64,000 nucleotides of DNA from Syntrophorhabdaceae bacterium (GTDB lineage: Bacteria; Desulfobacterota; Syntrophorhabdia; Syntrophorhabdales; Syntrophorhabdaceae). The notes under the pieces are model-generated. The model was not told where the DNA came from. It did no database searches and worked only from the letters and a program-made list of their open reading frames with translations. Shown one piece after another: positions 38,009-47,806 of the stretch. Position numbers and translations under genes: made by a program. The stretch lies in the NCBI GenBank assembly GCA_017992765.1, contig JAGOOA010000001.1, forward strand, positions 31,961-95,960. The letters run 5' to 3'. Within the stretch, counting starts at the first letter, position 1. The number at the start of each line of letters is the position of its first letter.

Positions 38009-39076
38009 ATGACTATGAAACGTTCCGTCACTTCACTTCCACTCCATTACGGAAAAGCCCCTCCATGGCTTTTCCAGAAGATGAAGCGCATAACCTCTGC
38101 CCTGACAGAGATCATCCTTTTTGAATTCGGGCCCCATGAATTCCTGGAACGGGTTGCAGACCCGGTCTGGTTCCAGGCGTTGGGCTGTGCGGTGGGTTTT
38201 GACTGGCACAGCAGCGGTCTTACCACAACGCTCTGCGGTGCGCTCAAAGAGGGCGCCGCCCTTCTTGGCGAAGATATCCCCCTGGCCGTTTGCGGCGGGA
38301 AGGCAAAACGTGCGATCCGTACTCCCGAGGAGATAGACCAATATGGTCAAAAATGGGGTATAGACTCTCAATACCTTAAGACGATAAGCCGCCTTTGTGC
38401 AAAGATCGACAATACGGCGGTTCAGGACGGCTACAGCCTCTACCACCACACCTTTATCTTCACGGTACATGGCGAATGGGCGATCATCCAGCAGGGGATG
38501 AACGGGGAGAAGAAAGATGCGCGGCGCTATCAGTGGCTGTCAAAGGATAACCTTGACATGACCTCCGAACCGCATACGGGCATAACCTGCGACGAGAGGG
38601 GGACGGTCCTCAACTTTGTTGCCGGCGAGAGCGCCGACGCCAGGAGCGCTGCCGTAAATTTTGCGGGTGAAAACCCCGATACCATGCTAAGGACATGGAA
38701 AGAGATCTCGCTTGCAATGCCGGAGCGACATTACATCTCCGCAAAAGATGTCAACGAGAAGCGCCTGCAAAAAATGTTCAGGCTTATTCATGAATCGCAG
38801 CCTGAGACCTTTAAAGACATTATCCAGCTGCGAGGCGTCGGGCCGAGAACTGTTGCCGCGCTTGCCCTTGTATCCGAGCTCATCTATCAAAAACCTCCAA
38901 GCTTCAGGGACCCCGCCCGTTTCAGCTTTGCTCACGGCGGGAAAGACGGGCACCCCTTCCCTGTTGATAGAAAGACCTACGAAGGCTCGATAGAATTCCT
39001 GAAAAACTGCATCGACAAGGCAAAGATGGGCGACAGGGACAAGCTGGACGCATTGAAAAGGCTCTCAAATGAATAG
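38009..39076 (+). CDS. DUF763 family protein
   Basis: 355 residues, no signal peptide. The start (SVTSLPLHYGKAPPWLFQKM) and the later LQLRGVGPRTVAALALVSELIY and DPARFSFAHGGKDGHPFPVD are hallmarks of DUF763. The GVGPRT turn is a helix-hairpin-helix type DNA-binding element, so a nucleic-acid role is likely. ATG 38009 or ATG 38015 could be used; neither has a clear ribosome site. It stands alone between repeat clusters. Confidence 0.85.
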   Translation: MTMKRSVTSLPLHYGKAPPWLFQKMKRITSALTEIILFEFGPHEFLERVADPVWFQALGCAVGFDWHSSGLTTTLCGALKEGAALLGEDIPLAVCGGKAKRAIRTPEEIDQYGQKWGIDSQYLKTISRLCAKIDNTAVQDGYSLYHHTFIFTVHGEWAIIQQGMNGEKKDARRYQWLSKDNLDMTSEPHTGITCDERGTVLNFVAGESADARSAAVNFAGENPDTMLRTWKEISLAMPERHYISAKDVNEKRLQKMFRLIHESQPETFKDIIQLRGVGPRTVAALALVSELIYQKPPSFRDPARFSFAHGGKDGHPFPVDRKTYEGSIEFLKNCIDKAKMGDRDKLDALKRLSNE

Positions 39077-39224
39077 ACAGCTGTCAGCAGTCAGCACACA
39101 GCCGTCAGCAACAAACCCATAAGTCGTAAGGCGTCAGGCGATTTAATCCCCTCACGACTTACGATTCACGCCTCACGGCCTTCTTTACGATCTCGATATA
39201 CGATATACGAACTACGATATACGG
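39077..39224. repeat. Cluster of three heptad families
   Basis: CTGTCAG CAGTCAG CACACAG CCGTCAG (39081-39108) is followed by an inverted CGTAAGG array (39119-39180) and the CGATATA array (39194-39224) identical to that at 11423. It begins right after the DUF763 stop codon. Confidence 0.88.
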
Positions 39225-39253
39225 TTTGTTGTGAGCCATGAGTTGCCTGGCTA

Positions 39254-39281
39254 TTGACAAACAGAATGGAATAGTTACACT
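39254..39281 (+). promoter_or_regulatory. Candidate promoter of the DUF362 gene
   Basis: TTGACA (39254-39259), a 16-bp spacer and TACACT (39276-39281) lie 9 bases before the ATG at 39291. No ribosome site is present. The overlapping TATAAG (39282) is an alternative but too far from the -35 box. Confidence 0.45.
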
Positions 39282-39290
39282 TATAAGACC

Positions 39291-40169
39291 ATGAAGAGAA
39301 GGGATTTCCTGAAGGTTGCCGTCGGTTCATGCCTGCTGGGCGGTATATACCCCGAAGCCTTCGCCCAGGCTCAATCTGTCGTCGCTCTCGCCGAAGGACA
39401 GGACTACGGGGCGATCACAAGGAATGTCGTCTCTGCGCTCGGTGGGATGCAGAGATTCGTAAAGCCCGGCAACACCGTTGTCGTCAAGCCGAACATCGGC
39501 TGGGACAGAAAGCCGGAATATGCTGCCAATACCCACCCCCTCGTCGTGAAGGCGATCGTCGAGGAATGTGTAAAGGCAGGGGCAAAAAGGGTCAAGGTCT
39601 TTGACATCCCCTGCAATGACCCCAGGAGGTGCTACGAAAACAGCGGCATCCAGGCGATCCTGAAAGGCCTCAGGAACGTAGAGATGAAGCACGTCGAGCG
39701 GGAACGATTTAAAAACATAAAGATCAACGGCAGCTTCCTCAAGGAATGGGAGCTCTACGACGAGGCACTGTCCGCGGATGTCCTCATCAATGTGCCCATC
39801 GCGAAACACCACGGGCTCACGAGATTGACGCTGGGATTGAAGAACATGATGGGCATAATGGGCGGAAACAGGGGGTATATCCACCGGAACATGGAAGATG
39901 CCCTCGCCGACCTGAACCAGACCGTCAGGAGCCGCCTGACGATCATCGACGCCACACGGATACTCCTCGATCATGGCCCGCAGGGCGGAAGCCTGAAAGA
40001 CGTGAAGGTCCTCAACAGGGTTATCGCCTCCACCGATATTGTCGCCGCCGATGCCTACGCAACGACCTTCTTCGGCCTCAACCCCCAGGATATATCTACC
40101 ACAGTATCTGCGCACAAAAGAGGACTGGGAGAGATGAACCTCAACAAGATCAAACTTATCAAGGCATGA
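39291..40169 (+). CDS. DUF362 protein with twin-arginine signal
   Basis: 292 residues. The N-terminus MKRRDFLKVAVGSCLLGG is a twin-arginine (Tat) export signal, so the protein should be folded before export to the periplasm. The DUF362 domain fills the rest (VVVKPNIGWDR, NVPIAKHHGLTRLTLGLKNMMG, DATRILLDHGPQGG). These proteins often sit with ferredoxins, and here a NapH/NapG-like polyferredoxin follows after 48 bases. The molecular activity of DUF362 is not established. Confidence 0.88.
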   Translation: MKRRDFLKVAVGSCLLGGIYPEAFAQAQSVVALAEGQDYGAITRNVVSALGGMQRFVKPGNTVVVKPNIGWDRKPEYAANTHPLVVKAIVEECVKAGAKRVKVFDIPCNDPRRCYENSGIQAILKGLRNVEMKHVERERFKNIKINGSFLKEWELYDEALSADVLINVPIAKHHGLTRLTLGLKNMMGIMGGNRGYIHRNMEDALADLNQTVRSRLTIIDATRILLDHGPQGGSLKDVKVLNRVIASTDIVAADAYATTFFGLNPQDISTTVSAHKRGLGEMNLNKIKLIKA

Positions 40170-40217
40170 GTATGCGATACCCCGCATTGATCGACGGGTA
40201 TATATGACAGCGCGTTT

Positions 40218-41741
40218 ATGAAGATAACCTCTTCCAGGATCTCGCAGCTTATCTTTCTGGCCATATTTATCATTCTCTTTGCCAACACCGAGTACCGGGG
40301 AAAGGATGAGATCTCTGCCGCGATCAACAGCTTCTTCAGGGCAAACCCTCTCGTAGTGATCAGCTACATCTTTGCCGTCAAGGCGGTGACCATACTTTTG
40401 ATACCGGGGATCATGATGATCCTCGCTTCGGCCATCCTCGGAAGGTTCTTCTGCGGATGGATCTGTCCCCTCGGCACGATCATCGATCTCACAACCGGCA
40501 CAATACGCAAATCGGTCCCTCTAAAATTCCTTAAGGGCCGGTTCAAATATTACCTCCTCTTCACGCTCCTCGCCGCTGCCCTCTTCAACGTCAATATCGC
40601 GGGGGTCTTTGACCCCATTGCAATACTCGTCCGCGCACTTACATTTTTCCTCTATCCCCTTCTCGGGTACACTGTGAGGAACGGCTGGGCCGGACTATAC
40701 TCGGCGCTCGGAGAAAAAAGGGATTATCTCGACCCCCTGTTCGCCTTCCTGCGCGACTACGTTTTGCCCTTCAGGGAGACATTCTACCCCCTTGCCTTCC
40801 TCTCGCTCATCTTTTTCATGGGGGTCCTCTTTCTCGAAAGGTACGAAAGGAGAAACTGGTGCAAGAACCTCTGTCCCCTCGGCACGCTGCTGGGCATCCT
40901 GGGGGGCCTTTCCCTATTCAAAAGGATCCCGGGGAAGCTCTGCGCCGACTGCGGCAAGTGCAAGGATATCTGCCCCACAGGCTTTGATGCGGACACGCTT
41001 CAAAAGAGCGACTGCATCCTGTGCATGGACTGCAAGCTTCAATGCGCGTTCAAGCGCGTGAGGTTCCCTTTTAAGGGCATCCCCTCGCTGAAAAGAGAAG
41101 ATGCGGCAGACGGAAAGCCGGTCCTGGGGCGAAGGGTATTCATGGGCAGCCTGCTGTCAGGGTTCTTCCTGTCAAGGGCATTCGCCTTCCAGACACCGGG
41201 CAGGCACGAACGGCTCCTGAGGCCCCCCGGCGTAAAAGACGAAAAGGATTTCCTTAAAAAATGCGTCCGGTGCGGCGAGTGCATCAAGGTCTGCCTCAGA
41301 AGCGCCCTCTACCCGGACTATTTTAAGGCCGGCCTATACGGGGTCTTTATGCCCGTCATCATCCCCCGGCTGGGGTATTGCGAATACAACTGCAATCTCT
41401 GCGGGCAGGTATGCCCCACGGGCGCCATCCCGAACCTCTCCCTTGAAAAAAAGAAGAAGAGCGTCATCGGGATAGCCGTTTTGGACAAAAACCATTGCCT
41501 CCCCTATGCCAAAAAGATCAACTGCATCGTCTGCGAGGAACATTGCCCCATACCTGAAAAGGCCATCCGATTTGAGGTGGTTGAAGAAAAGGACCACAAC
41601 GGCAAGCCCGTCGTCCTTAAAAGGCCCTATATTGTCGAACAATTATGCAATGGCTGCGGCATCTGCGAGAACAAATGCCCCCTTGAAGGGAAGTCCGCCA
41701 TTGAGGTCTTCGCCCAGGGAAAGCGCGCCACGAACGCATGA
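40218..41741 (+). CDS. NapH-NapG-like fused polyferredoxin membrane protein
   Basis: 507 residues. The N-terminal half has about four or five membrane helices with the NapH-type cysteine motifs CGWICPLG (near 76) and CKNLCPLGTLLG, then two ferredoxin motifs (CADCGKCKDICPTG, CILCMDCKLQC). An internal GRRVFMGSLLSGFFLSRAFA (304-323) looks like a Tat or membrane segment. The C-terminal half holds four more cluster motifs (CVRCGECIKVC, CNLCGQVCPTGAI, CIVCEEHC, CNGCGICENKCP) as in NapG/MauM. It probably carries electrons between the quinone pool and a periplasmic acceptor. It is paired with the DUF362 protein. Confidence 0.87.
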   Translation: MKITSSRISQLIFLAIFIILFANTEYRGKDEISAAINSFFRANPLVVISYIFAVKAVTILLIPGIMMILASAILGRFFCGWICPLGTIIDLTTGTIRKSVPLKFLKGRFKYYLLFTLLAAALFNVNIAGVFDPIAILVRALTFFLYPLLGYTVRNGWAGLYSALGEKRDYLDPLFAFLRDYVLPFRETFYPLAFLSLIFFMGVLFLERYERRNWCKNLCPLGTLLGILGGLSLFKRIPGKLCADCGKCKDICPTGFDADTLQKSDCILCMDCKLQCAFKRVRFPFKGIPSLKREDAADGKPVLGRRVFMGSLLSGFFLSRAFAFQTPGRHERLLRPPGVKDEKDFLKKCVRCGECIKVCLRSALYPDYFKAGLYGVFMPVIIPRLGYCEYNCNLCGQVCPTGAIPNLSLEKKKKSVIGIAVLDKNHCLPYAKKINCIVCEEHCPIPEKAIRFEVVEEKDHNGKPVVLKRPYIVEQLCNGCGICENKCPLEGKSAIEVFAQGKRATNA

Positions 41742-41836
41742 TCTTTCATTCCTTGAACCCTTCAGCCTTTTTGTGATATATCAGTATGCATTGCATAACA
41801 TGAACGCCAAATGATAGCAATGAAGACATACGACCT

Positions 41837-44800
41837 ATGCCATTGAAAACAACAAAAAAGACCACAAAGCAGAGCCTCCAGGAGGCATTGAAAGAGAGCG
41901 AGGAGCGTCTTCAGTTAGCCCTCGAAGGAAGCAACGAGGGGGTATGGGACTGGAACGTGCAGACCGGCGAGGTGTTCTTCTCGAGGCGCTGGAAAGAGAT
42001 GCTTGGCTATGAGGACCACGAGATCATGAACCATCTCGATGAATGGTCAAAACGTGTCCACCCGGACGATATGAACGGCGTCATGATCGAGATCGAAAAA
42101 CATTTTTCAGGAAAAACCCCGTTCTATGTCTCTGAACACCGCGTACAATGCAAGGACGGGGCTTTCAAGTGGATACTCGACAGGGGAAAGGTCGTGTCCT
42201 GGACGAAGGACGGCAAACCCCTGAGGATGGTGGGGACGCACGCCGACGTCACAGAACAGAAAAGGCTCCAGGAGGAACTGGACAACGAACGGAACAGGTT
42301 CCGGATCATTGCCGACAACGCGCCCTTTGGGATGATCATGATCGACAGCAACAATGAATATACCTATGTGAACCCCAAATTCACAGAGCTCTTCGGCTAT
42401 GACCTGAAAGACATACCTAACGGCAGGACATGGTTCAGGAAGGCCTTTCCCGATACGCATTACAGGCGCAGCGTTATAAAGACCTGGATCGATGATTTCT
42501 CAGAATTTAGAATGGGGGAATGCGATACAAGGACATTCACTGCGCGGTGCAAGGACGGCAAAGAGAAGATCATAGAGTTCACGTCCGTCCGCGTTGAATC
42601 CGGCAAGTTCATCATTACCTGCATGGACATTACAGGCAGGGTGCACGCCGAGAAGGCCTTAAGCGCCTCAGAATTAAGGCTCCGCGCTGTTATTGAGAGC
42701 GCCCAGGATACCATCTTCATAAAAGACAGGAACCTGAGATATATCGTGGCAAATCCTGCCATGTCAGTTGTTTTCGGGACACCTCATGAAGAGATCATAG
42801 GAAAGGACAGTGAAGCGCTCTTCGGCAAGGAAGCTGCCGCCCACTCAATCCCGATCGACAAAAGAGTGCTCGCAGGAGAAACCATAGAAGAAGAACGGTT
42901 GAAGCCTGTGAGAGGGGTCGTGCATTCTTTTCACACCATCAAGGTTCCCCTCCGGAACGAGAAGGGGGAGATAATCGGCCTCTGCGGCATTGCCCGCGAT
43001 ATTACGGACAGAAAACGCGCCGAAGAGGCGCTGAAGGAGAGCGAGGAAAAATACCGCAACATCTTTGAGAATACTATGGTCGGCATCTTTCAGAGCACGC
43101 CTTCCGGGCAGTATATCAATGTAAATCCGGCCCATGCAAAAATGCTTGGTTTTGAAACGCCCGAAGAGATGATGCGCAGCATCACCAACATCGGGCAGCA
43201 GCTCTATGTGAACCCCAAAGATCGCGTCCGGTTCGGGGAACTTCTCAAAAAACACAACATTGTCTGGAATTATGAGACGCAATTTTACCGTAAGGACAGG
43301 AGCGTGATCTGGGCCTCGATGAACGCGAGGGCAATTCGCGACGACAGCGGAAAGGTCATCTATTATGACGGGTTCGTTAACGACATCACCGAGCGGAGGA
43401 AGATCGCGCAAGACCTTAAGGAGAGCGAGGAACGGTACCGCATAGCCATCGAGCACTCGAACGACGGGGTCACTATCATCCATGAGCTCGTTCATGTCTA
43501 TGTGAACAAAAAATATGCAGAGATATACGGCTACGACAGCCCCGGCGAGATCATCGGGCGGCCCCTTCAATTCGCCATTCACCCGGACGACCGGGCGATG
43601 GTAACGCGCAATGCGACCATCAGGCAGCAGGGGGGCTACGCGCCTTCACGGTACGAATTGAGGGGCATTAAAAAGGATGGAGCGCTGATCTATGTAGAGG
43701 CATCATCCACGGCGATCACCTATCAGGGGAAAAGGTCTCTTCTTGTCTACCTCCGCGATGTGACCGACAGGAAAAACGTCGAGGAGTCCCTCCGAAAAAG
43801 CGAGGAAAAATACAGGAATATATTCGAGAATACCATGGTCGGGATCTTTCAGAGCATACCGGCCGGGAGATACATCAATGTCAATCCGGCATTGGCAAAA
43901 ATACACGGTTTTGATTCCCCCGAAGACATGATCCTCGGCATCACCAACATCGGGCAACAGCTCTATGTAAAACCTGAAGACCGCGTCAGATATATGGAAC
44001 TTCTTGAAAAAAACGACATGATACGCGGTTATGAAGCCCAGCTCTATCGTAAAGATCATAGCATTGTCTGGATTGCAATGAACGTGAGGGCAATACGTGA
44101 CGAAAATGGTGCAATCATTTACTATGAGGGATTCGTCGAGGATATTACGGCGCGGAAGCAGGGCGAAGAAGAAAAGGCAAGGCTCCAGGCGCAGTTCGTC
44201 CAGGCGCAGAAGATGGAGGCCATAGGAACGCTGGCCGGCGGAATCGCCCACGACTTCAATAACCTGCTCATGGGCATCCAGGGATATGCGTCTCTCATGC
44301 TCTACAACATGGAGATCAACCACCCGAACTATGAGAAGCTGAAAAGCATAGAAGAGATGGTAAGGAGCGGCGCCGACCTCACAAAGCAACTTCTCGGCTT
44401 CGCGCGGGGAGGGAAATACACGGTGAAGCCGGCCGATCTCAACGAGATGGTCAAAAAAACCGCCGTCATGTTCGGACGTACAAAAAAAGAGATCACCATT
44501 CACAAAAAGTTTGCTGAAGACCTTTATACCGTCGAAGTAGACCAGGGACAGTTCGAGCAGGTCCTGCTCAACCTTTATGTCAACGCATGGCAGGCCATGC
44601 CTGCAGGGGGAACCATCTATATCGAAACGGCAAATACCACCCTTGATGAAACCTTTTCAAGGTCCTATGCGATCAAACCCGGGAGATACGCAAGGATATC
44701 AATAACCGATACCGGCATCGGCATGGATGAAAAGACAAAGAGCAGGATATTCGAACCCTTTTTTACAACGAAGGAAATGGGCAGGGGCACCGGTCTCGGC

Positions 44801-45319
44801 CTTGCCTCTGCATACGGGATCGTAAAGAACCATCAAGGCATCATCGACGTTATCAGCGAGAAAGGAGGGGGGAGCACGTTCATCATTTATCTGCCTGCAT
44901 CCGGGAAACAGGCATCGAAGGAACAGAAGGCTGCAGGAAAGATCGTCCGGGGCAAGGAAACGATCCTCGTCGTCGACGACGAGGAGACCGTTTTGCGGGT
45001 CAGCGGCGAACTCCTCACCATCCTCGGCTATAAAGTGATCTCCGCACAAAGCGGAAAAGAGGCGCTTGATATATACGGAAAACACCGCAGCGGGATCGAT
45101 CTCGTCATCCTTGATATGATCATGCCCGACATGGGAGGCGGAGAGGCCTTTCGTCTATTAAAGGCAATAAGCCCCGGTGTCAGGGTGATCCTATCCAGCG
45201 GATACAGCATGGACGACCAGACAAAGAAGATCTTCGACCAGGGCTGCAAGGCGTTCCTCCAAAAGCCTTTCAACATAGACGAGCTTTCCCAAAAGATACG
45301 CCACGCACTGGAAGCGTAA
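41837..45319 (+). CDS. Multi-PAS hybrid sensor histidine kinase
   Basis: 1160 residues, no membrane helix, so a cytosolic sensor. About six PAS domains (near 20-145, 150-275, 280-400, 405-520, 530-650, 655-775) precede a histidine-kinase core with His805 in GGIAHDFNNLL. A GHKL ATPase domain (ITDTGIGMDE, GRGTGLGLASAYGIV) and a C-terminal receiver domain follow, with acceptor Asp1093 in LVILDMIMPD. PAS 4 and PAS 6 are near copies (both read EKYRNIFENTMVGIFQS), a recent internal duplication. Phosphate presumably passes from His805 to Asp1093. No separate regulator is adjacent. Confidence 0.93.
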   Translation: MPLKTTKKTTKQSLQEALKESEERLQLALEGSNEGVWDWNVQTGEVFFSRRWKEMLGYEDHEIMNHLDEWSKRVHPDDMNGVMIEIEKHFSGKTPFYVSEHRVQCKDGAFKWILDRGKVVSWTKDGKPLRMVGTHADVTEQKRLQEELDNERNRFRIIADNAPFGMIMIDSNNEYTYVNPKFTELFGYDLKDIPNGRTWFRKAFPDTHYRRSVIKTWIDDFSEFRMGECDTRTFTARCKDGKEKIIEFTSVRVESGKFIITCMDITGRVHAEKALSASELRLRAVIESAQDTIFIKDRNLRYIVANPAMSVVFGTPHEEIIGKDSEALFGKEAAAHSIPIDKRVLAGETIEEERLKPVRGVVHSFHTIKVPLRNEKGEIIGLCGIARDITDRKRAEEALKESEEKYRNIFENTMVGIFQSTPSGQYINVNPAHAKMLGFETPEEMMRSITNIGQQLYVNPKDRVRFGELLKKHNIVWNYETQFYRKDRSVIWASMNARAIRDDSGKVIYYDGFVNDITERRKIAQDLKESEERYRIAIEHSNDGVTIIHELVHVYVNKKYAEIYGYDSPGEIIGRPLQFAIHPDDRAMVTRNATIRQQGGYAPSRYELRGIKKDGALIYVEASSTAITYQGKRSLLVYLRDVTDRKNVEESLRKSEEKYRNIFENTMVGIFQSIPAGRYINVNPALAKIHGFDSPEDMILGITNIGQQLYVKPEDRVRYMELLEKNDMIRGYEAQLYRKDHSIVWIAMNVRAIRDENGAIIYYEGFVEDITARKQGEEEKARLQAQFVQAQKMEAIGTLAGGIAHDFNNLLMGIQGYASLMLYNMEINHPNYEKLKSIEEMVRSGADLTKQLLGFARGGKYTVKPADLNEMVKKTAVMFGRTKKEITIHKKFAEDLYTVEVDQGQFEQVLLNLYVNAWQAMPAGGTIYIETANTTLDETFSRSYAIKPGRYARISITDTGIGMDEKTKSRIFEPFFTTKEMGRGTGLGLASAYGIVKNHQGIIDVISEKGGGSTFIIYLPASGKQASKEQKAAGKIVRGKETILVVDDEETVLRVSGELLTILGYKVISAQSGKEALDIYGKHRSGIDLVILDMIMPDMGGGEAFRLLKAISPGVRVILSSGYSMDDQTKKIFDQGCKAFLQKPFNIDELSQKIRHALEA

Positions 45320-45322
45320 TAA

Positions 45323-45452
45323 ACAGATAGCTGTCAGCAGTCAGCACACAGCCGTTAGCTGAGACAAAAAAGGCTTTAGGCTGATAGCTGAAAGCTGATA
45401 GCTGTCGGCTTCCCGTTTTTCACCTTTTACCTTTTACCTTTCACCTTTCACT
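45323..45452. repeat. Heptad arrays after the hybrid kinase gene
   Basis: CTGTCAG CAGTCAG CACACAG CCGTTAG is followed by GCTGATA GCTGAAA GCTGATA GCTGTCG and ACCTTTT ACCTTTT ACCTTTC ACCTTTC. All keep the 7-bp period although the sequences differ. Confidence 0.88.
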
Positions 45453-45469
45453 GCCTTTATAGTATATCC

Positions 45470-45496
45470 TTGAAACTTCCCTCTGTAACTTATAAT
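45470..45496 (+). promoter_or_regulatory. Candidate promoter of the spermidine-synthase-like gene
   Basis: TTGAAA (45470-45475), a short 15-bp spacer and a perfect TATAAT (45491-45496) lie 15 bases before the ATG at 45512. No ribosome site is visible. Confidence 0.45.
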
Positions 45497-45511
45497 GTAT
45501 ACTTATCGAGC

Positions 45512-47776
45512 ATGAAACGATCTTCCTGTCTCATAACGGTATTGCTGATCGTCGGTTTCAGCGGCATCGTTGCGCAGACGATCCTGCTTCGGGAACTGCT
45601 CATCATCTTTTCCGGCAACGAACTTTCCATCGGGGTCATCATTGGCTCGTGGGTCATCTGGGAAGCGGCAGGCGCGTATCTCGGCGGACGCCGGAAGGGC
45701 AGCTACCGGAACAGCCTCAACCTCTTCCTTGCCTCCATGATCCTCTTTTCGTTCTTTTTTACGGCAACCATTTACGGCATACGCATTGCCAAGGTACTTG
45801 CGGGAATACCGCCGGAAATGGGCGCCGGCATTATACCGATCCTTTACATGTCATCTTCCATCCTTCTGCCTGCTGGCCTTCTCCACGGCTTCGTATTCAC
45901 GCTCATGTGCACGATACACGACCAGGCAACGGGTGAAGGCCCCTCATCGATCGGCAAGGTCTATTTCTATGAGATGCTGGGAACGGTTCTGGGCGGGGCC
46001 TGCGTCAATTATCTCTTCATCCCTTATCTTCAGTCATTCCAGATCGCCCTGTCAATGGCGGCCCTGAATGGAGTCGCATGCCTTTTCATCGCCCTTCCTT
46101 TTTTCGAACGAAAAAGGGCGCTGCAGATAACGGCAGGCCTTCTGTCCGCCATAATTCCCTCTGCGATGCTCATCCTGGGCAGCGCCGATACAATGCACCG
46201 GGGTGCCATAAGCCGCCAGTGGCAGGGCAAGAACGTTGTCTATTATGCAAACTCTCTTTATCAGAATATAGTCGTTATTCAGAGCGACGGCCAGTATACC
46301 TTTTTCTCCGACGGGGTACCGCTTATCACGACACCGGTACCGGATATTGCCTTTGTCGAGGAGTTCGTCCATTTCCCCATGCTGCACCATCAATCCCCGG
46401 AAAACATCCTTGTCATCCACGGCGGGGCAGGCGGCGTGGTCAATGAAATACTGAAGTACCCGACGGTAAAGCGGGTCGATTATATAGAAACCGACCCCCT
46501 GTTTCTGAAAACGATAAAAAGATTTCCAACGGATATCACGCAGAGAGAGTTCGACAACCCCCTGGTCCATTTACACTATATAGACGGCAGGATCTTTGTA
46601 AAAGAAAGGAAGGCGGAATACGATGTCATTCTGCTCGGCCTGCCTCCCCCTTCCACGCTCCGCGCAAACAGGTTCTTTACGCAGGAATTTTTTGACTCTG
46701 TAAAAGGCGTCCTGAAAGAAAAGGGGATATTCGCCCTCACTGTGGCCGGTTCGTTTACGTACTACAGCAAAGAGCTTAAAGACCTGAACGGCTGCATCCT
46801 GAACACCCTCTCCAGGGTTTTCCCGAACATCTTCGTCATCCCGGGGGATACAAACCTCGTCCTCGCCTCGCCTTCAGGGGACATCTTTCACGGCTCGCCG
46901 TCTGCCCTTCACGGCAGGATCGTGCGCTTCGGCATCACAACCAACCTCATCTCCCTTCCTCACCTTACCTACCGCCTCGACGAGGACAGGAGGAGCTGGT
47001 TCATGTCCTCCGTAAAGGCCCCGGATGTGCCGGCGAACAAGGACCTTGCCCCGGAAGGGCTTTTTCTCAACATCCTGTACCAGAACATCCTCTTCACCCC
47101 TTCGCTGAAGAAACCGCTAAACTTTTTAAGGGGCATCGACCTTCCCGCCGCAGCAATATCCGTGGCCGCCCTCTTCTTTTTTCTCTTCTTCCTGACGCGA
47201 TCTTACAAAAGATTTGTCATCCCTTTCGCAATAGGCACTACCGGCTTTACAGCCATGATCTTTGAGCTGATCCTTTTGTTCGGTTTCCAGATATTTTACG
47301 GGTATATCTTCTACGAGGTCGGCATTCTCATCACCGCGTTCCTTGGCGGCATGGCTGCGGGGGCCATAGCAATGACCACCCGCTTAAAAAACATGAAAGA
47401 CCACGCCAGGGCGCTCATGTTTATCGAGTCAGGCATGATCCTTCTTGCCGTCCTCCTTCTCCTTGTCTTTTCTTTGCTCAAGGTAAGCTCCCTCTACGGT
47501 CCGGCGCTCATGCACCTTCTCTTTATCGTCCTCCTTTTCATATCGGGCGTTGCTGCCGGCGCAGAATTCCCTCTCGCAAATGCGCTGTACCTTGAAAACA
47601 ATACCGTAGGCAGAACGGTCGGTATTATCTATGGCGCCGACCTTCTCGGCGGATGGATCGGGGGAATAGCCGGCGGTTTTATTCTCCTCCCCATCCTCGG
47701 CTTGCTGCAAGGCTGTATCCTCATTGCCATGCTGAAGGCGGCCAGCCTTCTCTTGTTGATTTGCCGGAGAAAATAG
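45512..47776 (+). CDS. Membrane-embedded spermidine-synthase-like protein
   Basis: 754 residues. Six or seven membrane helices (about 5-220) precede a spermidine-synthase-like methyltransferase fold (about 250-490), and six or seven helices follow (about 535-750). The nucleotide-binding glycine motif is VIHGGAGGVVNEIL. The region that should carry the catalytic aspartate (usually DLPDP) reads LLGLPPP, so the aminopropyl-transfer residue is missing and polyamine synthesis is doubtful. A related role with SAM-like ligands or transport is possible. ATG 45512 starts the first helix and follows the promoter. It is directly upstream of the radical SAM gene of the AmmeMemoRadiSam set. Confidence 0.8.
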   Translation: MKRSSCLITVLLIVGFSGIVAQTILLRELLIIFSGNELSIGVIIGSWVIWEAAGAYLGGRRKGSYRNSLNLFLASMILFSFFFTATIYGIRIAKVLAGIPPEMGAGIIPILYMSSSILLPAGLLHGFVFTLMCTIHDQATGEGPSSIGKVYFYEMLGTVLGGACVNYLFIPYLQSFQIALSMAALNGVACLFIALPFFERKRALQITAGLLSAIIPSAMLILGSADTMHRGAISRQWQGKNVVYYANSLYQNIVVIQSDGQYTFFSDGVPLITTPVPDIAFVEEFVHFPMLHHQSPENILVIHGGAGGVVNEILKYPTVKRVDYIETDPLFLKTIKRFPTDITQREFDNPLVHLHYIDGRIFVKERKAEYDVILLGLPPPSTLRANRFFTQEFFDSVKGVLKEKGIFALTVAGSFTYYSKELKDLNGCILNTLSRVFPNIFVIPGDTNLVLASPSGDIFHGSPSALHGRIVRFGITTNLISLPHLTYRLDEDRRSWFMSSVKAPDVPANKDLAPEGLFLNILYQNILFTPSLKKPLNFLRGIDLPAAAISVAALFFFLFFLTRSYKRFVIPFAIGTTGFTAMIFELILLFGFQIFYGYIFYEVGILITAFLGGMAAGAIAMTTRLKNMKDHARALMFIESGMILLAVLLLLVFSLLKVSSLYGPALMHLLFIVLLFISGVAAGAEFPLANALYLENNTVGRTVGIIYGADLLGGWIGGIAGGFILLPILGLLQGCILIAMLKAASLLLLICRRK

Positions 47777-47806
47777 TATAATGAAAACTTCTATACGGTT
47801 TTATCT

